Part shown: positions 44,757-52,808 of the stretch, piece after piece
How positions within the stretch are numbered: position 1 is the stretch's first letter
Layout: every line of letters begins with the position of its first letter
Program-made: the position numbers and the translations under genes
Source: Halonotius sp046719765
GTDB lineage: Archaea; Halobacteriota; Halobacteria; Halobacteriales; Haloferacaceae
DNA: 64,000 bases
Assembly (NCBI RefSeq): GCF_046719765.1
Contig: NZ_JABEBY010000017.1
Location: 8,122-72,121 of the forward strand
Direction: 5' to 3'
The notes under the pieces: generated by a model
The model's database searches: none
What the model saw: only the letters and a program-made list of their open reading frames with translations
Told to the model about the DNA's origin: nothing

Positions 44757-45403
44757 GCACCGCCTACCGGATCGGCGACTACGAGTTCAGCAGCCGTGAG
44801 GTGCGTGACCTGCTGGTCGCTTGGGCCGCCCTGGGGCTGGCCTTCACGATCTTTTTTGCCGGCGGCGGGCCGAACCTGCTGGCGATGGTCGGCCTCCCGC
44901 TGGTGGTGTTGCTTGGGGTGAGCCTGTTGACCGCCGGTGTCGCCTTCCTGCTGCACGAACTCGCACACAAGGTTGTTGCCGTCAACTACGGCCAGATCGC
45001 AGAGTTTCGCGCCGACTACAACATGCTCTTTTTAGCTGTGATGAGCGCGTTGCTCGGGTTCATCTTCGCCGCACCCGGCGCGGTACACCACCGCGGTTAC
45101 CTGAACGCAAAGGAACACGGCCACATCGCCATCGCCGGCCCGGTGATGAACCTCGTGTTGGCGGCGGTCTTCCTCCCGGTATACCTGGGCGGTGTCGGGC
45201 TGAACCTTGGGCTGCTTGTCTTGCTCGGCCAACTCGGGATCATCGTCAACCTGTTTCTGGCGGCGTTCAATCTCGTCCCGTTCGGCCCGCTCGACGGGAA
45301 GACCGTCATCGCGTGGAGCAAACCGGCTTGGGGCGGGACGTTTCTGTTGAGTGCTGCCTTGACCTACATTGCGTGGACGACGCTCGATATCAGTATCATC
45401 TAA
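44753..45403 (+). CDS. M50-type (site-2) membrane metalloprotease
   Basis: 216 residues, about five membrane segments. Zinc motif HELAH (68-72, in FLLHELAHKVVAVNYG) and the downstream ligand region NLVPFGPLDGKTV; the conserved cytoplasmic loop GAVHHRGYLNAKEHGHIAIA follows. Such proteases cut substrates within the membrane. The start overlaps the TraB-like gene (ATGA), which strongly implies cotranslation. Confidence 0.88.
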   Translation: MSTAYRIGDYEFSSREVRDLLVAWAALGLAFTIFFAGGGPNLLAMVGLPLVVLLGVSLLTAGVAFLLHELAHKVVAVNYGQIAEFRADYNMLFLAVMSALLGFIFAAPGAVHHRGYLNAKEHGHIAIAGPVMNLVLAAVFLPVYLGGVGLNLGLLVLLGQLGIIVNLFLAAFNLVPFGPLDGKTVIAWSKPAWGGTFLLSAALTYIAWTTLDISII

Positions 45404-45454
45404 GCGACTCGCCGAATCATCGCGCTTTTGTGTTCGCTGCCCGCGCTGTGAGGT

Positions 45455-46450
45455 ATGACTGACGACGCGGACGACGAACTCACCTACGCCGATGCGGGCG
45501 TCGATATCGAAGCCAGCGAGTCGGCGACGGCCGCGCTGATCGACGCGGTCGGCGACAGCGAGGGCGATTACGCCGGCTTACTCGACATCGGCGACCGATA
45601 TCTCGCCTTAGCGACTGACGGCGTCGGCACGAAACTCCTCGTCGCCGAAGCCCTCGGCGACTACTCGACGGTCGGGGTTGACTGCATCGCGATGAACGTC
45701 AACGACCTCGTCGCCGCCGGCGTCCGGCCGGTCGCCTTTGTCGACTATCTCGCTATCGACGAACCCGACGACGATTTTGCAGAACAGATCGGCGAGGGGC
45801 TGGCCGCCGGAGCCAAGCAGGCTGACATTGAACTTGTCGGTGGCGAAACCGCCGTGATGCCGGAAGTTGTGAAAGGCCTCGATCTCGCGGGTGCCTGCGT
45901 CGGCCTCGCTGACAAGGATGGCCTCTTCGACGGCGCGGCCGAGCTGGGCGATACGCTCGTCGGCTGGAAATCCTCGGGAATTCACTCCAACGGACTGACG
46001 CTGGCGCGGACGGCGACGACCCGCGACCACGAGTACACCGATCCCTGTCCGTTCGACGGCTACGACACTATCGGCGAGGCCCTGCTGGAGCCGACCCGAA
46101 TCTATACTGACTTGTTGACACCGATGCGCGCCCACGGCGTTCGCGGCGCGGCCCACATCACCGGCGGCGGCTGGGGGAACCTCCAGCGGCTCGGCGACCA
46201 CCGCTACGTTGTCGACGACCCCTTCGACGCCCAGCCGGTCTTTGACTTTGTTCAAGAGCAGGGCAACGTCTCCGATGCCGAGATGCACACGACGTTCAAC
46301 ATGGGCACCGGCTTCGTCGCTGCCGTCGGCGACGACGCGGCCGCCGCTGATCTCGCAGCCGCGACTGACGGCCGAGTGATCGGCCATGTCGAAACAAGCG
46401 GCGACCACGATGCCGGGGCTGGCGTCTCGATTCGCGGCCTCGACCTCTAG
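45455..46450 (+). CDS. purM: Phosphoribosylformylglycinamidine cyclo-ligase PurM
   Basis: 331 residues. Closes the imidazole ring of AIR, the substrate of PurK. N-terminal LTYADAGVDIEA, ATDGVGTKLLVAEALGDY, MNVNDLVAAGVRPVAFVDYL, and the C-terminal HITGGGWGNLQRL and FNMGTGFVAAV are all family motifs. ATG 45455 gives the usual N-terminus. Same strand as the following purine gene but separated by a structured 221-base gap. Confidence 0.95.
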   Translation: MTDDADDELTYADAGVDIEASESATAALIDAVGDSEGDYAGLLDIGDRYLALATDGVGTKLLVAEALGDYSTVGVDCIAMNVNDLVAAGVRPVAFVDYLAIDEPDDDFAEQIGEGLAAGAKQADIELVGGETAVMPEVVKGLDLAGACVGLADKDGLFDGAAELGDTLVGWKSSGIHSNGLTLARTATTRDHEYTDPCPFDGYDTIGEALLEPTRIYTDLLTPMRAHGVRGAAHITGGGWGNLQRLGDHRYVVDDPFDAQPVFDFVQEQGNVSDAEMHTTFNMGTGFVAAVGDDAAAADLAAATDGRVIGHVETSGDHDAGAGVSIRGLDL

Positions 46451-46508
46451 AACTCGACCGACAGCGTGTTACTCAGGGGCTGACACACCTGCTGCTCACG
46501 GACTGGAG

Positions 46509-46565
46509 ACACACGTCACAAAACGGGGGTGGTTACACATGGAGTCCCGCAAGCGTGACGTGTGT
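46509..46565. promoter_or_regulatory. Inverted repeat enclosing a copy of the downstream gene's start region
   Basis: ACACACGTCAC (46509-46519) and GTGACGTGTGT (46555-46565) form a perfect 11-base stem with a 35-base loop. Inside the loop, GGTTACACATGGAGTCCCGCA (46531-46551) matches the start region of the next gene (46664-46684) in 19 of 21 bases, including the ATG. It could be an operator, an RNA hairpin or the trace of an insertion. The rest of the gap 46451-46671 contains a TATA-like GGTTAATAG near 46633. Confidence 0.5.
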
Positions 46566-46671
46566 TCCTTCAAGATAGACACCCCAGCGGCTAAATCATT
46601 TGCGCTGCGGCAGCAGCACCCGCGAGCAGTGGGGTTAATAGCGTGTCACCCCTGTTTGATGAGGGTTACAC

Positions 46672-47745
46672 ATGGAGATCCGCACCGGACTCTCGTACGG
46701 AGACGCACTGCTTGTTCCACAGCGATCGGCTGTGGATAGTCGAAGCGACATCGACCTCACCGCACAGTTGACGCCGTCGCTCTCGCTTGACACGCCCATC
46801 GTCAGCGCGGCGATGGACACCGTCACCGAAGCCGAGACCGCGGCCGCACTGGCCGACCTCGGCGGGCTGGGCGTCATCCACCGCTTCCTCTCGATTGAGG
46901 AGCAAGCGGCGGAAGTCAGCACGGTCGCCGAGCAGGGCGGCCCCGTCGCCGCGGCGGTCGGCATCGACGAGGACTATCTCGACCGCACCGAGGCGATTTT
47001 GAACGCTGGCGGCGACGCGGTCGTTCTCGATGTCGCCCACGGCCACATGGAGCGCGCACTCGACGCCGTCGCCGAGATTCGCGCCGAGTACGACCCCGAG
47101 TTGATCGCGGGCAACGTCGTCACGCCGCAAGCCGTCGAAGACCTCTATGACGCGGGCGCGGACTGCGTGAAAGTCGGCGTCGGGCCGGGGTCGCACTGTA
47201 CGACGCGGGAGGTCGCCGGCGCGGGCTACCCACAGCTCTCGGCGGTCGATGAATGCGCTGACCGCGCCGACGAACTCGGGATCACGGTCATGGCCGACGG
47301 CGGGATTCAGAACTCCGGCGACGCCGCCAAGGCACTGATGGCCGGCGCGGAGACCGTGATGATGGGCGGCTTTTTCGCCGGCACCGACGAGGCACCGGGC
47401 CGCGTCGTCACGCGCAACGGCGAGCGGTTCAAACGCTCCCGCGGGATGGCCTCGACGGCCGCCAACGACGACCGCGAGGACAAGGATATCGACGTCGACT
47501 CCGGCGAGGGCGTCGAGGCGTTGACGCCGTACAAAGGCCCGCTCGCGCCGTTGACTGAGGAGTTCATCGCCGGGATTCGTTCAGGGCTGAGCTACTGCGG
47601 CGGGCAGACGATCTCCGAGGCCCGCGAGAACGCGGTGTTCGTGAAAGTCTCCGACGGCGCGAAGGAACGCGAGAGTGCTCACGGCGTGCTCGTGGAGTCC
47701 GGCATGGAGCAGTCGGGGCTTGAGCAGGTCGTTGAATCGGACTAA
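46672..47745 (+). CDS. GMP reductase / IMP dehydrogenase-like protein without CBS domains
   Basis: 357 residues. TIM-barrel of the IMPDH/GMPR family: N-terminal LSYGDALLVPQRS, MDTVTEAETAAALADLGGLG, catalytic Cys176 in VGVGPGSHCTTREVAG, GYPQLSAV, MADGGIQNSGDAAKALMAGA and GMASTAANDD near the flap. The CBS insert of IMPDH is missing, and the PQLSA block after the catalytic loop points to GMP reductase rather than IMPDH; the family choice needs a tree. A broken copy of its last 35 codons lies at 48398-48502, beyond a convergent toxin-antitoxin pair. Confidence 0.85.
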   Translation: MEIRTGLSYGDALLVPQRSAVDSRSDIDLTAQLTPSLSLDTPIVSAAMDTVTEAETAAALADLGGLGVIHRFLSIEEQAAEVSTVAEQGGPVAAAVGIDEDYLDRTEAILNAGGDAVVLDVAHGHMERALDAVAEIRAEYDPELIAGNVVTPQAVEDLYDAGADCVKVGVGPGSHCTTREVAGAGYPQLSAVDECADRADELGITVMADGGIQNSGDAAKALMAGAETVMMGGFFAGTDEAPGRVVTRNGERFKRSRGMASTAANDDREDKDIDVDSGEGVEALTPYKGPLAPLTEEFIAGIRSGLSYCGGQTISEARENAVFVKVSDGAKERESAHGVLVESGMEQSGLEQVVESD

Positions 47746-47766
47746 GATACCGGGTAGTCTTGTGGG

Positions 47767-48066
47767 TTAGCTATCGTCGCGCCACGACCCCCACACCTCG
47801 CGGTAGTTTCCGAGTTTGCGGTACTCGTATTTTCGCTCGAACACATCGATAGCGTACAGCGTTTCGTCGTCTTTGTCCCAGTCGACCAGCACCCGGAAGT
47901 CGCCGACACGGAGCTTGTAGCCCGGATGATTCTTCAACGAGTCGAGGAAGTGATCGGGAAAATCAGCGATCTCACCGAGTTTTCTGATGACGCGCTGGGC
48001 GTCTTCTTTTTCTAGATCCTCAAGGGTTTCATCGAGCGTCTCAGCGTAGACGATATCGTGAGCCAC
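47767..48066 (-). CDS. RelE/ParE-family toxin
   Basis: 99 residues, normal for the family. The fold signature is YAETLDETLEDLEKEDAQRV at the N-terminus, then NHPGYKLRVGDFRVLVDWDK and a C-terminal LYAIDVFERKYEYR with basic and tyrosine residues where RelE has its catalytic set. The gene lies convergent to the GMP reductase-like gene, 21 bases from its stop, and 12 bases downstream of its antitoxin gene. Confidence 0.85.
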   Translation of the reverse strand: MAHDIVYAETLDETLEDLEKEDAQRVIRKLGEIADFPDHFLDSLKNHPGYKLRVGDFRVLVDWDKDDETLYAIDVFERKYEYRKLGNYREVWGSWRDDS

Positions 48067-48078
48067 CTGTCGGCCCTC

Positions 48079-48345
48079 TCAATCGTCTACGTCGTACTTC
48101 TCTTTCATCTCCTCGTGGGTCATCGTTCGACCGGCCGCCACGTCGGCATACCCCTGCGCTATCCCCTCTTTTGCGCCGGGCGTCAGGATCGGCTCGGTCG
48201 TATCGCGCAGCACCTCGCGCACGAACTCCGAGCGATTCGTGTAGTTCAGTTCGCCGGCCAGCTCGTCGATCTCCGCAAGCAGCGGCTCCGGAACTTTGAC
48301 GTTGAGCTTCACCATCTCGCTGTCTTCGGGCGTCTCCGTGCTCAT
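48079..48345 (-). CDS. Ribbon-helix-helix antitoxin
   Basis: 88 residues from ATG 48345. Ribbon-helix-helix domain about 11-50: MVKLNVKVPEPLLAEIDELA and NYTNRSEFVREVLRDT. The C-terminal tail (TMTHEEMKEKYDVDD) is the likely toxin-binding segment. It precedes the RelE-type gene in the order antitoxin-toxin, with direct repeats over its promoter. Confidence 0.85.
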   Translation of the reverse strand: MSTETPEDSEMVKLNVKVPEPLLAEIDELAGELNYTNRSEFVREVLRDTTEPILTPGAKEGIAQGYADVAAGRTMTHEEMKEKYDVDD

Positions 48346-48350
48346 ATATC

Positions 48351-48368
48351 GTGGTACACGGGTGGTAC
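48351..48368. promoter_or_regulatory. Direct-repeat operator of the RHH/RelE module
   Basis: GTGGTAC occurs at 48351-48357 and 48362-48368, exactly 11 bases apart (one helical turn), between the antitoxin start (48345) and a TATA-like TAATAG on the minus strand at about 48369-48374. Tandem sites of this spacing suit a ribbon-helix-helix autorepressor. Confidence 0.5.
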
Positions 48369-48397
48369 TATTAGGTGTGTCGCCAGTACGAGTGACG

Positions 48398-48502
48398 ATG
48401 AAAGCCTCCGATGATGCAAATAAACGCGAGAGTGCCCACAACGTACTTGTGGTGTCCGGGCTGACTTAGCAGGGACTGGAACAGATCGTCGAGTCGGACT
48501 GA
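48398..48502 (+). pseudogene. Broken duplicate of the 3' end of the GMP reductase-like gene
   Basis: Aligns without gaps to the last 105 bases of the gene, 47641-47745. Reading frame and stop position correspond: RESAHNVLVVSGL against RESAHGVLVESGM, and QGLEQIVESD-stop against SGLEQVVESD-stop. An in-frame TAG interrupts it at the 24th codon. Many differences are at third positions, so the copy probably diverged as a functional gene end. It marks the outer border of the RHH/RelE insertion. Confidence 0.85.
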
Positions 48503-48514
48503 ACTTACCCAAAC

Positions 48515-48539
48515 ATACAAATCCATACAAGAGATACAT
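48515..48539 (+). promoter_or_regulatory. Triple ATACA repeat before HTH/PemK module 2
   Basis: ATACAA (48515), ATACAA (48525) and ATACAT (48534) are spaced 10 and 9 bases apart directly before the ATG at 48546. The arrangement mirrors that before module 1 (22861-22885) although the surrounding sequence differs, which argues for a conserved operator. Confidence 0.55.
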
Positions 48540-48545
48540 TCGGAT

Positions 48546-48911
48546 ATGCCTGTGGAGTTCGACGAGTACAAACAAACCCGGGAGACAGTCGACACGCTCG
48601 CTATCGATCCGGGCTCGAACGCACACAAGATCCTCTCATTTCTCGCTCAGCACCCCAATCTCGGGTTCAAACCAGCGGAAATCGCTGAGGAGGTCGACAT
48701 CCCACGTGGTAGTCTCAATCCGACACTGTCTCGATTAGCTGATCAAGGCTTAGTCGAACACGAGCAACCGTACTGGTCTGTCACTGATGACGACCGCCTC
48801 GCTGCTATCGGGGCTTCTATGTACAGCATGGCTGCCTTCGAGGAACAACATGCGGACGACGAATTCGAAGGGTGGGCTGACAGCGACGTTGATCCGCGAG
48901 AGCATCGATGA
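48546..48911 (+). CDS. Winged-helix protein, probable antitoxin/regulator of PemK-like toxin (module 2)
   Basis: 121 residues. Winged helix about 28-82: NAHKILSFLAQHPNLGFKPA, recognition helix IPRGSLNPTLSRLADQG, wing HEQPYWSVTDDD. Paralogue of 22895-23269 with the same C-terminal aromatic/acidic tail design and a closing DPREHR that parallels DPRTLR of module 1. The stop overlaps the toxin start (ATGA). Confidence 0.75.
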   Translation: MPVEFDEYKQTRETVDTLAIDPGSNAHKILSFLAQHPNLGFKPAEIAEEVDIPRGSLNPTLSRLADQGLVEHEQPYWSVTDDDRLAAIGASMYSMAAFEEQHADDEFEGWADSDVDPREHR

Positions 48912-49252
48912 CCGACGCGCCGTTTCAGCGCGGTGATGTCGTCTGGCATCCTGCGCCGTTCAAATCAAAGCCAGCCGAGCGACCGTTTTTGATCCTCAGT
49001 GGGCCGTCACATCCGTTTCACGGTAGCGAGTACGCTGTGGTCGGCTTGACCCGCACGGAACGATCCGGAGCGATTGCACTTGACCGAGCAGCGTGGGAAA
49101 TGGGCGATCCGGGTGAGGAAAGCTATGCCTCGCCGTGGTATCTATTCACGCTCAAACACGACAACATCATCCGACCGAAGGGATCGCTCACATCGGCAGC
49201 GACTCAGAAAGTTGCGGCCGCGACTGCCTCAATAATCGGTGTCGAACCGTAG
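48908..49252 (+). CDS. PemK/MazF-like protein, probable toxin (module 2)
   Basis: 114 residues. FQRGDVVWHPAPFKS and RPFLILSGPSHPFHGSEYAV form the PemK-type N-terminus; PWYLFTLKHDNIIRPKGSLT corresponds to PWVLATIKHDAVVNPQGQVT in module 1. The conserved PW.L.T.KHD block differs from classical MazF and may define a haloarchaeal subfamily. Activity not shown. Confidence 0.72.
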   Translation: MTDAPFQRGDVVWHPAPFKSKPAERPFLILSGPSHPFHGSEYAVVGLTRTERSGAIALDRAAWEMGDPGEESYASPWYLFTLKHDNIIRPKGSLTSAATQKVAAATASIIGVEP

Positions 49253-49343
49253 CACGCGTTGTCTTCGCTTGCGGCCGAGCAGATGGTCGTATCCGATTAG
49301 GGAAGAACACAAGCGTTGTTACCGCGCCCCCTGAACACCCGCT

Positions 49344-50411
49344 ATGCGAATTGCGAGCCGCGGGCAGGGCGAGGCCGGCCGCGAGCGGCTGACGCTCACG
49401 CCCGAAACCGTCGACGACCTCTGGCATCTCTCCTACGTCCTCGAACCGGGCGACCTCGTCTCCGGCGACACCACTAGGCGCATCCAACGCGACGACGACC
49501 AGATGCGCGACACCGGCGGCCAGCGCGAACACCTCTCGGTGACTATCGAGGTCTCGGACGTGGAGTTCGCCCGCTTCGCCAACCGCCTGCGTGTCGGCGG
49601 CGAGATCACCGACTGTTCCCGCGAGGATCAGCTCGGCCACCACCACACGCTCAACGTCGAAGCCCACGACGAACTGACGATTGAAAAGCAGTTCAAACCC
49701 GACCAGATCGAGCGCATCGAGGAGGCCGAAGAGGCCGCCGACAGCCCCGATGTCGCCATCGCCACTGTCGAGGAGGGCGAGGCCTACATCCACCTCGTCA
49801 AGGAGTATGGAGTCGACGAGTACGCCTCCTTCACCAAACCCACCGGCAAGGGTGAGTACTCCCGCCCACGCGACGAACTGTTCGCCGAACTCGGCGACGC
49901 CCTGAGCCATCTCGACACCGACGCGATCATCCTCGCCGGCCCCGGCTTCACGAAGCAGGACGCTCGCGACTACATCGAGGAGGAGTACCGCAACCTCGCC
50001 GACCTGATCACCGTCGTCGACACCTCCAGCGCGGGCGGCCGCGGCGTCCACGAAGTCCTCAAGCGCGGCGCGGTCGAGGAAGTACAGGACGAAACGCGTA
50101 TCGCCCGCGAGGCCGAGACTATCGACGAACTGATGGAACGGATCGCCGACGGCGCGAAGGCGGCCTACGGGATCGACGAAGTCCAGAAGGCCGCCGAGTT
50201 CGGCGCGGTCGAAGAACTGCTGATCCTCGATAATCGCCTGCGGGACGAACGACAGGGCGACGGCGACTGGGAGCTCGATATCAACGACGTGATAGAATCG
50301 GTCGAACAGCAGGGCGGCGAGATCACCGTCTTCTCGTCGGATTTTCATCCCGGCCAACAGCTCGATAGCTTTGGTGGCATTGCCGCCCTACTCCGGTATC
50401 GACTGCAGTAA
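49344..50411 (+). CDS. pelA: mRNA surveillance protein Pelota
   Basis: 355 residues. Archaeal Pelota with aEF1A/ABCE1 rescues stalled ribosomes. Three eRF1-like domains are visible: N-terminal RLTLTPETVDDLWHLSYVLE with GDLVSGDTTRR, a central domain (DVAIATVEEGEAYIHLV, AIILAGPGFTKQDARDYI), and a C-terminal L7Ae-like domain ending SSDFHPGQQLDSFGGIAALL. The GGQ loop of eRF1 is absent, as expected for Pelota. Confidence 0.95.
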   Translation: MRIASRGQGEAGRERLTLTPETVDDLWHLSYVLEPGDLVSGDTTRRIQRDDDQMRDTGGQREHLSVTIEVSDVEFARFANRLRVGGEITDCSREDQLGHHHTLNVEAHDELTIEKQFKPDQIERIEEAEEAADSPDVAIATVEEGEAYIHLVKEYGVDEYASFTKPTGKGEYSRPRDELFAELGDALSHLDTDAIILAGPGFTKQDARDYIEEEYRNLADLITVVDTSSAGGRGVHEVLKRGAVEEVQDETRIAREAETIDELMERIADGAKAAYGIDEVQKAAEFGAVEELLILDNRLRDERQGDGDWELDINDVIESVEQQGGEITVFSSDFHPGQQLDSFGGIAALLRYRLQ

Positions 50412-50437
50412 CGACCCTGCTCCCTGATTCCACCGAA

Positions 50438-51436
50438 CTATTTTCCAGTCAACGCATCGCTGGCCGGCGCGAACTCGATCGTCGAGCCGAGGCCCTGCTC
50501 GCGGGCGCGCTCGTAGAGCATGCCCGCTGCGGCGACTGTCTCGATGGCGGTGCCGCCGCTGTCGAAGACGGTGATCTCGTCGTCGCTCGTCCGGCCCGAA
50601 GCGTTGCCGGCGACGACATCACCGAGTTCGGCGTGGACGTGTGATTCGTCGACGACGCCTGCTTCGACTGCGTAGATGAACGAGCCGGCGTCCTGCATGA
50701 CGCGCTCGCGGAGATCCGGGACGTAGGTACTCCGTTCGATGGTCGTCGTATCGAGTTCCCGTTTCTTTGGGTGGTACTGGCCCATCGCGGTGACGTGCGT
50801 CCCAGGGGCCAACTCGTCGCCATCGAAGACGGGTTCGCTGGCGGTCGTCGCGGTGATGACGATATCCGCGTCGGCGACGGCGGCCGCGCTCGACTCGACG
50901 GCGGTCACGTCGACGCCGAGCGTGTCGGTCATTTCATCGGCGAATGCCTCGCGGTTGGCCTCTGTGGGCGAGTACACGTCGACCGCAGCGAGATCTCGCA
51001 CTGTCGCCGTCGCGCGGAGTTGCCCACGCGCTTGCGCGCCGGAGCCGATCAGCCCGACCGTTTCAGCATCTTCGCGGGCCAGGGCGTCGACGCCGACCGC
51101 GCCGGCCGCGCCGGTTTTGAACGGGTTCATGCTCGCGCCGTCCAGCAGGGCCAGTGGCTCGCCGCTGTCGGCGTCGAACAACGGCGTCATGAACCACGCG
51201 TCGCCCGCGCCGAAGCCCGCGCTGTAGGTGTAGCCGCCCATGTAGCCGTCCTCGGGGAGGATCGCGCTGTAGCTCGTCAACATTCCTGGCGGCTCGTCGC
51301 CGAACAGCGCGGTCCGGGGCTCGGTCGGCGCGCCGTCGCCGCGCTGGCGGTAGCCGTCGGCGACGCGTGTGACGTAGTCGGCCAGCGTCGCCAGCCCGTC
51401 GATCTCGTCGCTGGTGAGAAACAGGGTATCGGTCAT
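50438..51436 (-). CDS. Ornithine cyclodeaminase / mu-crystallin family dehydrogenase
   Basis: 332 residues from ATG 51436. NAD(P)-binding loop TVGLIGSGAQARGQLRA (about 120-136), the preceding KTGAAGAVGVDALA, and DIVITATTASEPVFDGD belong to the family, whose members act as ornithine cyclodeaminase, alanine dehydrogenase or ketimine reductase. The sequence does not settle the substrate. Single gene, no pathway neighbours. Confidence 0.85.
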   Translation of the reverse strand: MTDTLFLTSDEIDGLATLADYVTRVADGYRQRGDGAPTEPRTALFGDEPPGMLTSYSAILPEDGYMGGYTYSAGFGAGDAWFMTPLFDADSGEPLALLDGASMNPFKTGAAGAVGVDALAREDAETVGLIGSGAQARGQLRATATVRDLAAVDVYSPTEANREAFADEMTDTLGVDVTAVESSAAAVADADIVITATTASEPVFDGDELAPGTHVTAMGQYHPKKRELDTTTIERSTYVPDLRERVMQDAGSFIYAVEAGVVDESHVHAELGDVVAGNASGRTSDDEITVFDSGGTAIETVAAAGMLYERAREQGLGSTIEFAPASDALTGK

Positions 51437-51490
51437 ACTGCCGCGTCGGCACCACACGCTGAAAAACCGTCGCCACGAACGATTGGCGCG

Positions 51491-51706
51491 CTATTCAGCC
51501 TTGACTCGCTGGGTCGGCTCGGTCGACTCCGCCGTCGGCTGGGTCGGGATGCTGACGAACAGCGCGTGGCCGATGACGAGCGCGGCAACGCCGGCCCCGA
51601 CCGGGAGGGCGGCGGTGAAAGCAAGGCCGGCAACCGAGAGGATGCCCGTCAGCCCGACCAGCAGCAGCGGAATCACGCCGAGCACGTAGTCGTAGTACTG
51701 TGCCAT
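51491..51706 (-). CDS. Small membrane protein of unknown function
   Basis: 71 residues with two membrane helices (about 8-32 and 34-55) and a short charged tail (PTQRVKAE). An AT-rich TATA-like element (ATTTATG on the minus strand near 51737-51743) lies about 30 bases upstream of the ATG at 51706. No family recognised beyond the general haloarchaeal two-helix type. Confidence 0.5.
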   Translation of the reverse strand: MAQYYDYVLGVIPLLLVGLTGILSVAGLAFTAALPVGAGVAALVIGHALFVSIPTQPTAESTEPTQRVKAE

Positions 51707-51989
51707 GGGTTACATCATACTATGGCAAAACAACACATAAATTTTTCCCGTGGTTCCATGGTGGGTTCTTAGTGGCCATTAGAAACATATTCATAACTTA
51801 TGCAAAAGTGGTGACCGACAGCTCGCTGTTCCGCCGACGGTCTGCGGCTCGAAAATCGCGTGTTGAGCCATCACAGCGTTTTTGATGGGGTCGCCGAAAC
51901 GGGAACCAACGAATGATTTGCCCTCCAGCAACCCGGCTACCCGAGTCGAATTACGCACGAACCGCCATGCGGCGATCTCGCAGCCGCCG
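51707..51989. other. AT-richer divergent intergenic region
   Basis: 283 bases between the small membrane protein and the ABC ATPase gene. It has TATA-like elements for both directions (ATTTATG, minus, near 51740; CTTATG, plus, near 51798) and is visibly richer in A+T up to about 51810. The frame of the ABC gene is open back to 51882 but the added residues do not look conserved. No RNA gene or repeat was seen. Confidence 0.35.
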
Positions 51990-52808
51990 ATGACCGACGA
52001 GCCAGCGATTTCCGCGACCGACCTCACCAAGCGGTTCGACGCAGAGCCGGTCGTCGACGGGATCGATCTCGCCGTCGAGAGCGGCGCGGTGTACGGCTTT
52101 CTCGGCCCAAACGGCGCGGGCAAGACGACCACGATGCGAATGTTGACGACGCTGACGACGCCCACCAGCGGCGACGCCGCGATCCTGGGGATCCCAGTTT
52201 CCGACCGCGACGGCGTCCGCAGCCGCGTCGGCTACCTCCCCGAGGAACCACCGGTATTCGACGAACTCACCGGCCGCGAACAGCTCCAGTATTTCGCCCG
52301 GCTCCGCGACCTCCCGCCGGAACCGACAGCCGACCGGATCGAGACGTGGCTTGATCGCTTCGATCTCACCGACGACGCCGACCGCCGGCTCGACGACTAC
52401 TCGAAAGGGATGCGCCAGAAGATCGGCCTGATTCAGACCCTGCTGCATGAACCCGCGGTCGTCTTCCTCGATGAGCCGACCAGCGGGCTCGACCCCCGCG
52501 CTGCCCGCACCGTCATCGACGCCATCGACGACCTCACTGACAACGGCCAGACAGTCTTTCTCTCGACGCATATCCTCTCGGTCGTCGAGGAACTCGCCGA
52601 CACCGTGGGCGTGCTCTACGAGGGCGAACTCGTCGCCGAGGGCGCGCCCGATGAGCTGACGACGGCCGCCGAAGCCGGCGACGATTCGACGCTGGAGGAT
52701 GTGTTCCTTTCGGTGACGACCGAGTCGTCGACAGCAGCGACGGCCGTCGCCGACAGCAACGACAGCGAGGCCGCTGGCGAGACCGACGCGGCGGCGACGG
52801 AGCGATAG
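51990..52808 (+). CDS. ABC exporter ATP-binding protein (NatA/CcmA type)
   Basis: 272 residues from ATG 51990. Walker A FLGPNGAGKTTTMRM, Q-loop region YLPEEPPVFDELTGREQL, signature DYSKGMRQKIGL, Walker B AVVFLDEPTSGLDPR, and switch histidine in LSTHILSVVEEL. A ~40-residue Ser/Thr/Asp tail follows. The permease gene begins on the base after its stop, making a two-gene exporter; substrate unknown. Confidence 0.9.
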   Translation: MTDEPAISATDLTKRFDAEPVVDGIDLAVESGAVYGFLGPNGAGKTTTMRMLTTLTTPTSGDAAILGIPVSDRDGVRSRVGYLPEEPPVFDELTGREQLQYFARLRDLPPEPTADRIETWLDRFDLTDDADRRLDDYSKGMRQKIGLIQTLLHEPAVVFLDEPTSGLDPRAARTVIDAIDDLTDNGQTVFLSTHILSVVEELADTVGVLYEGELVAEGAPDELTTAAEAGDDSTLEDVFLSVTTESSTAATAVADSNDSEAAGETDAAATER

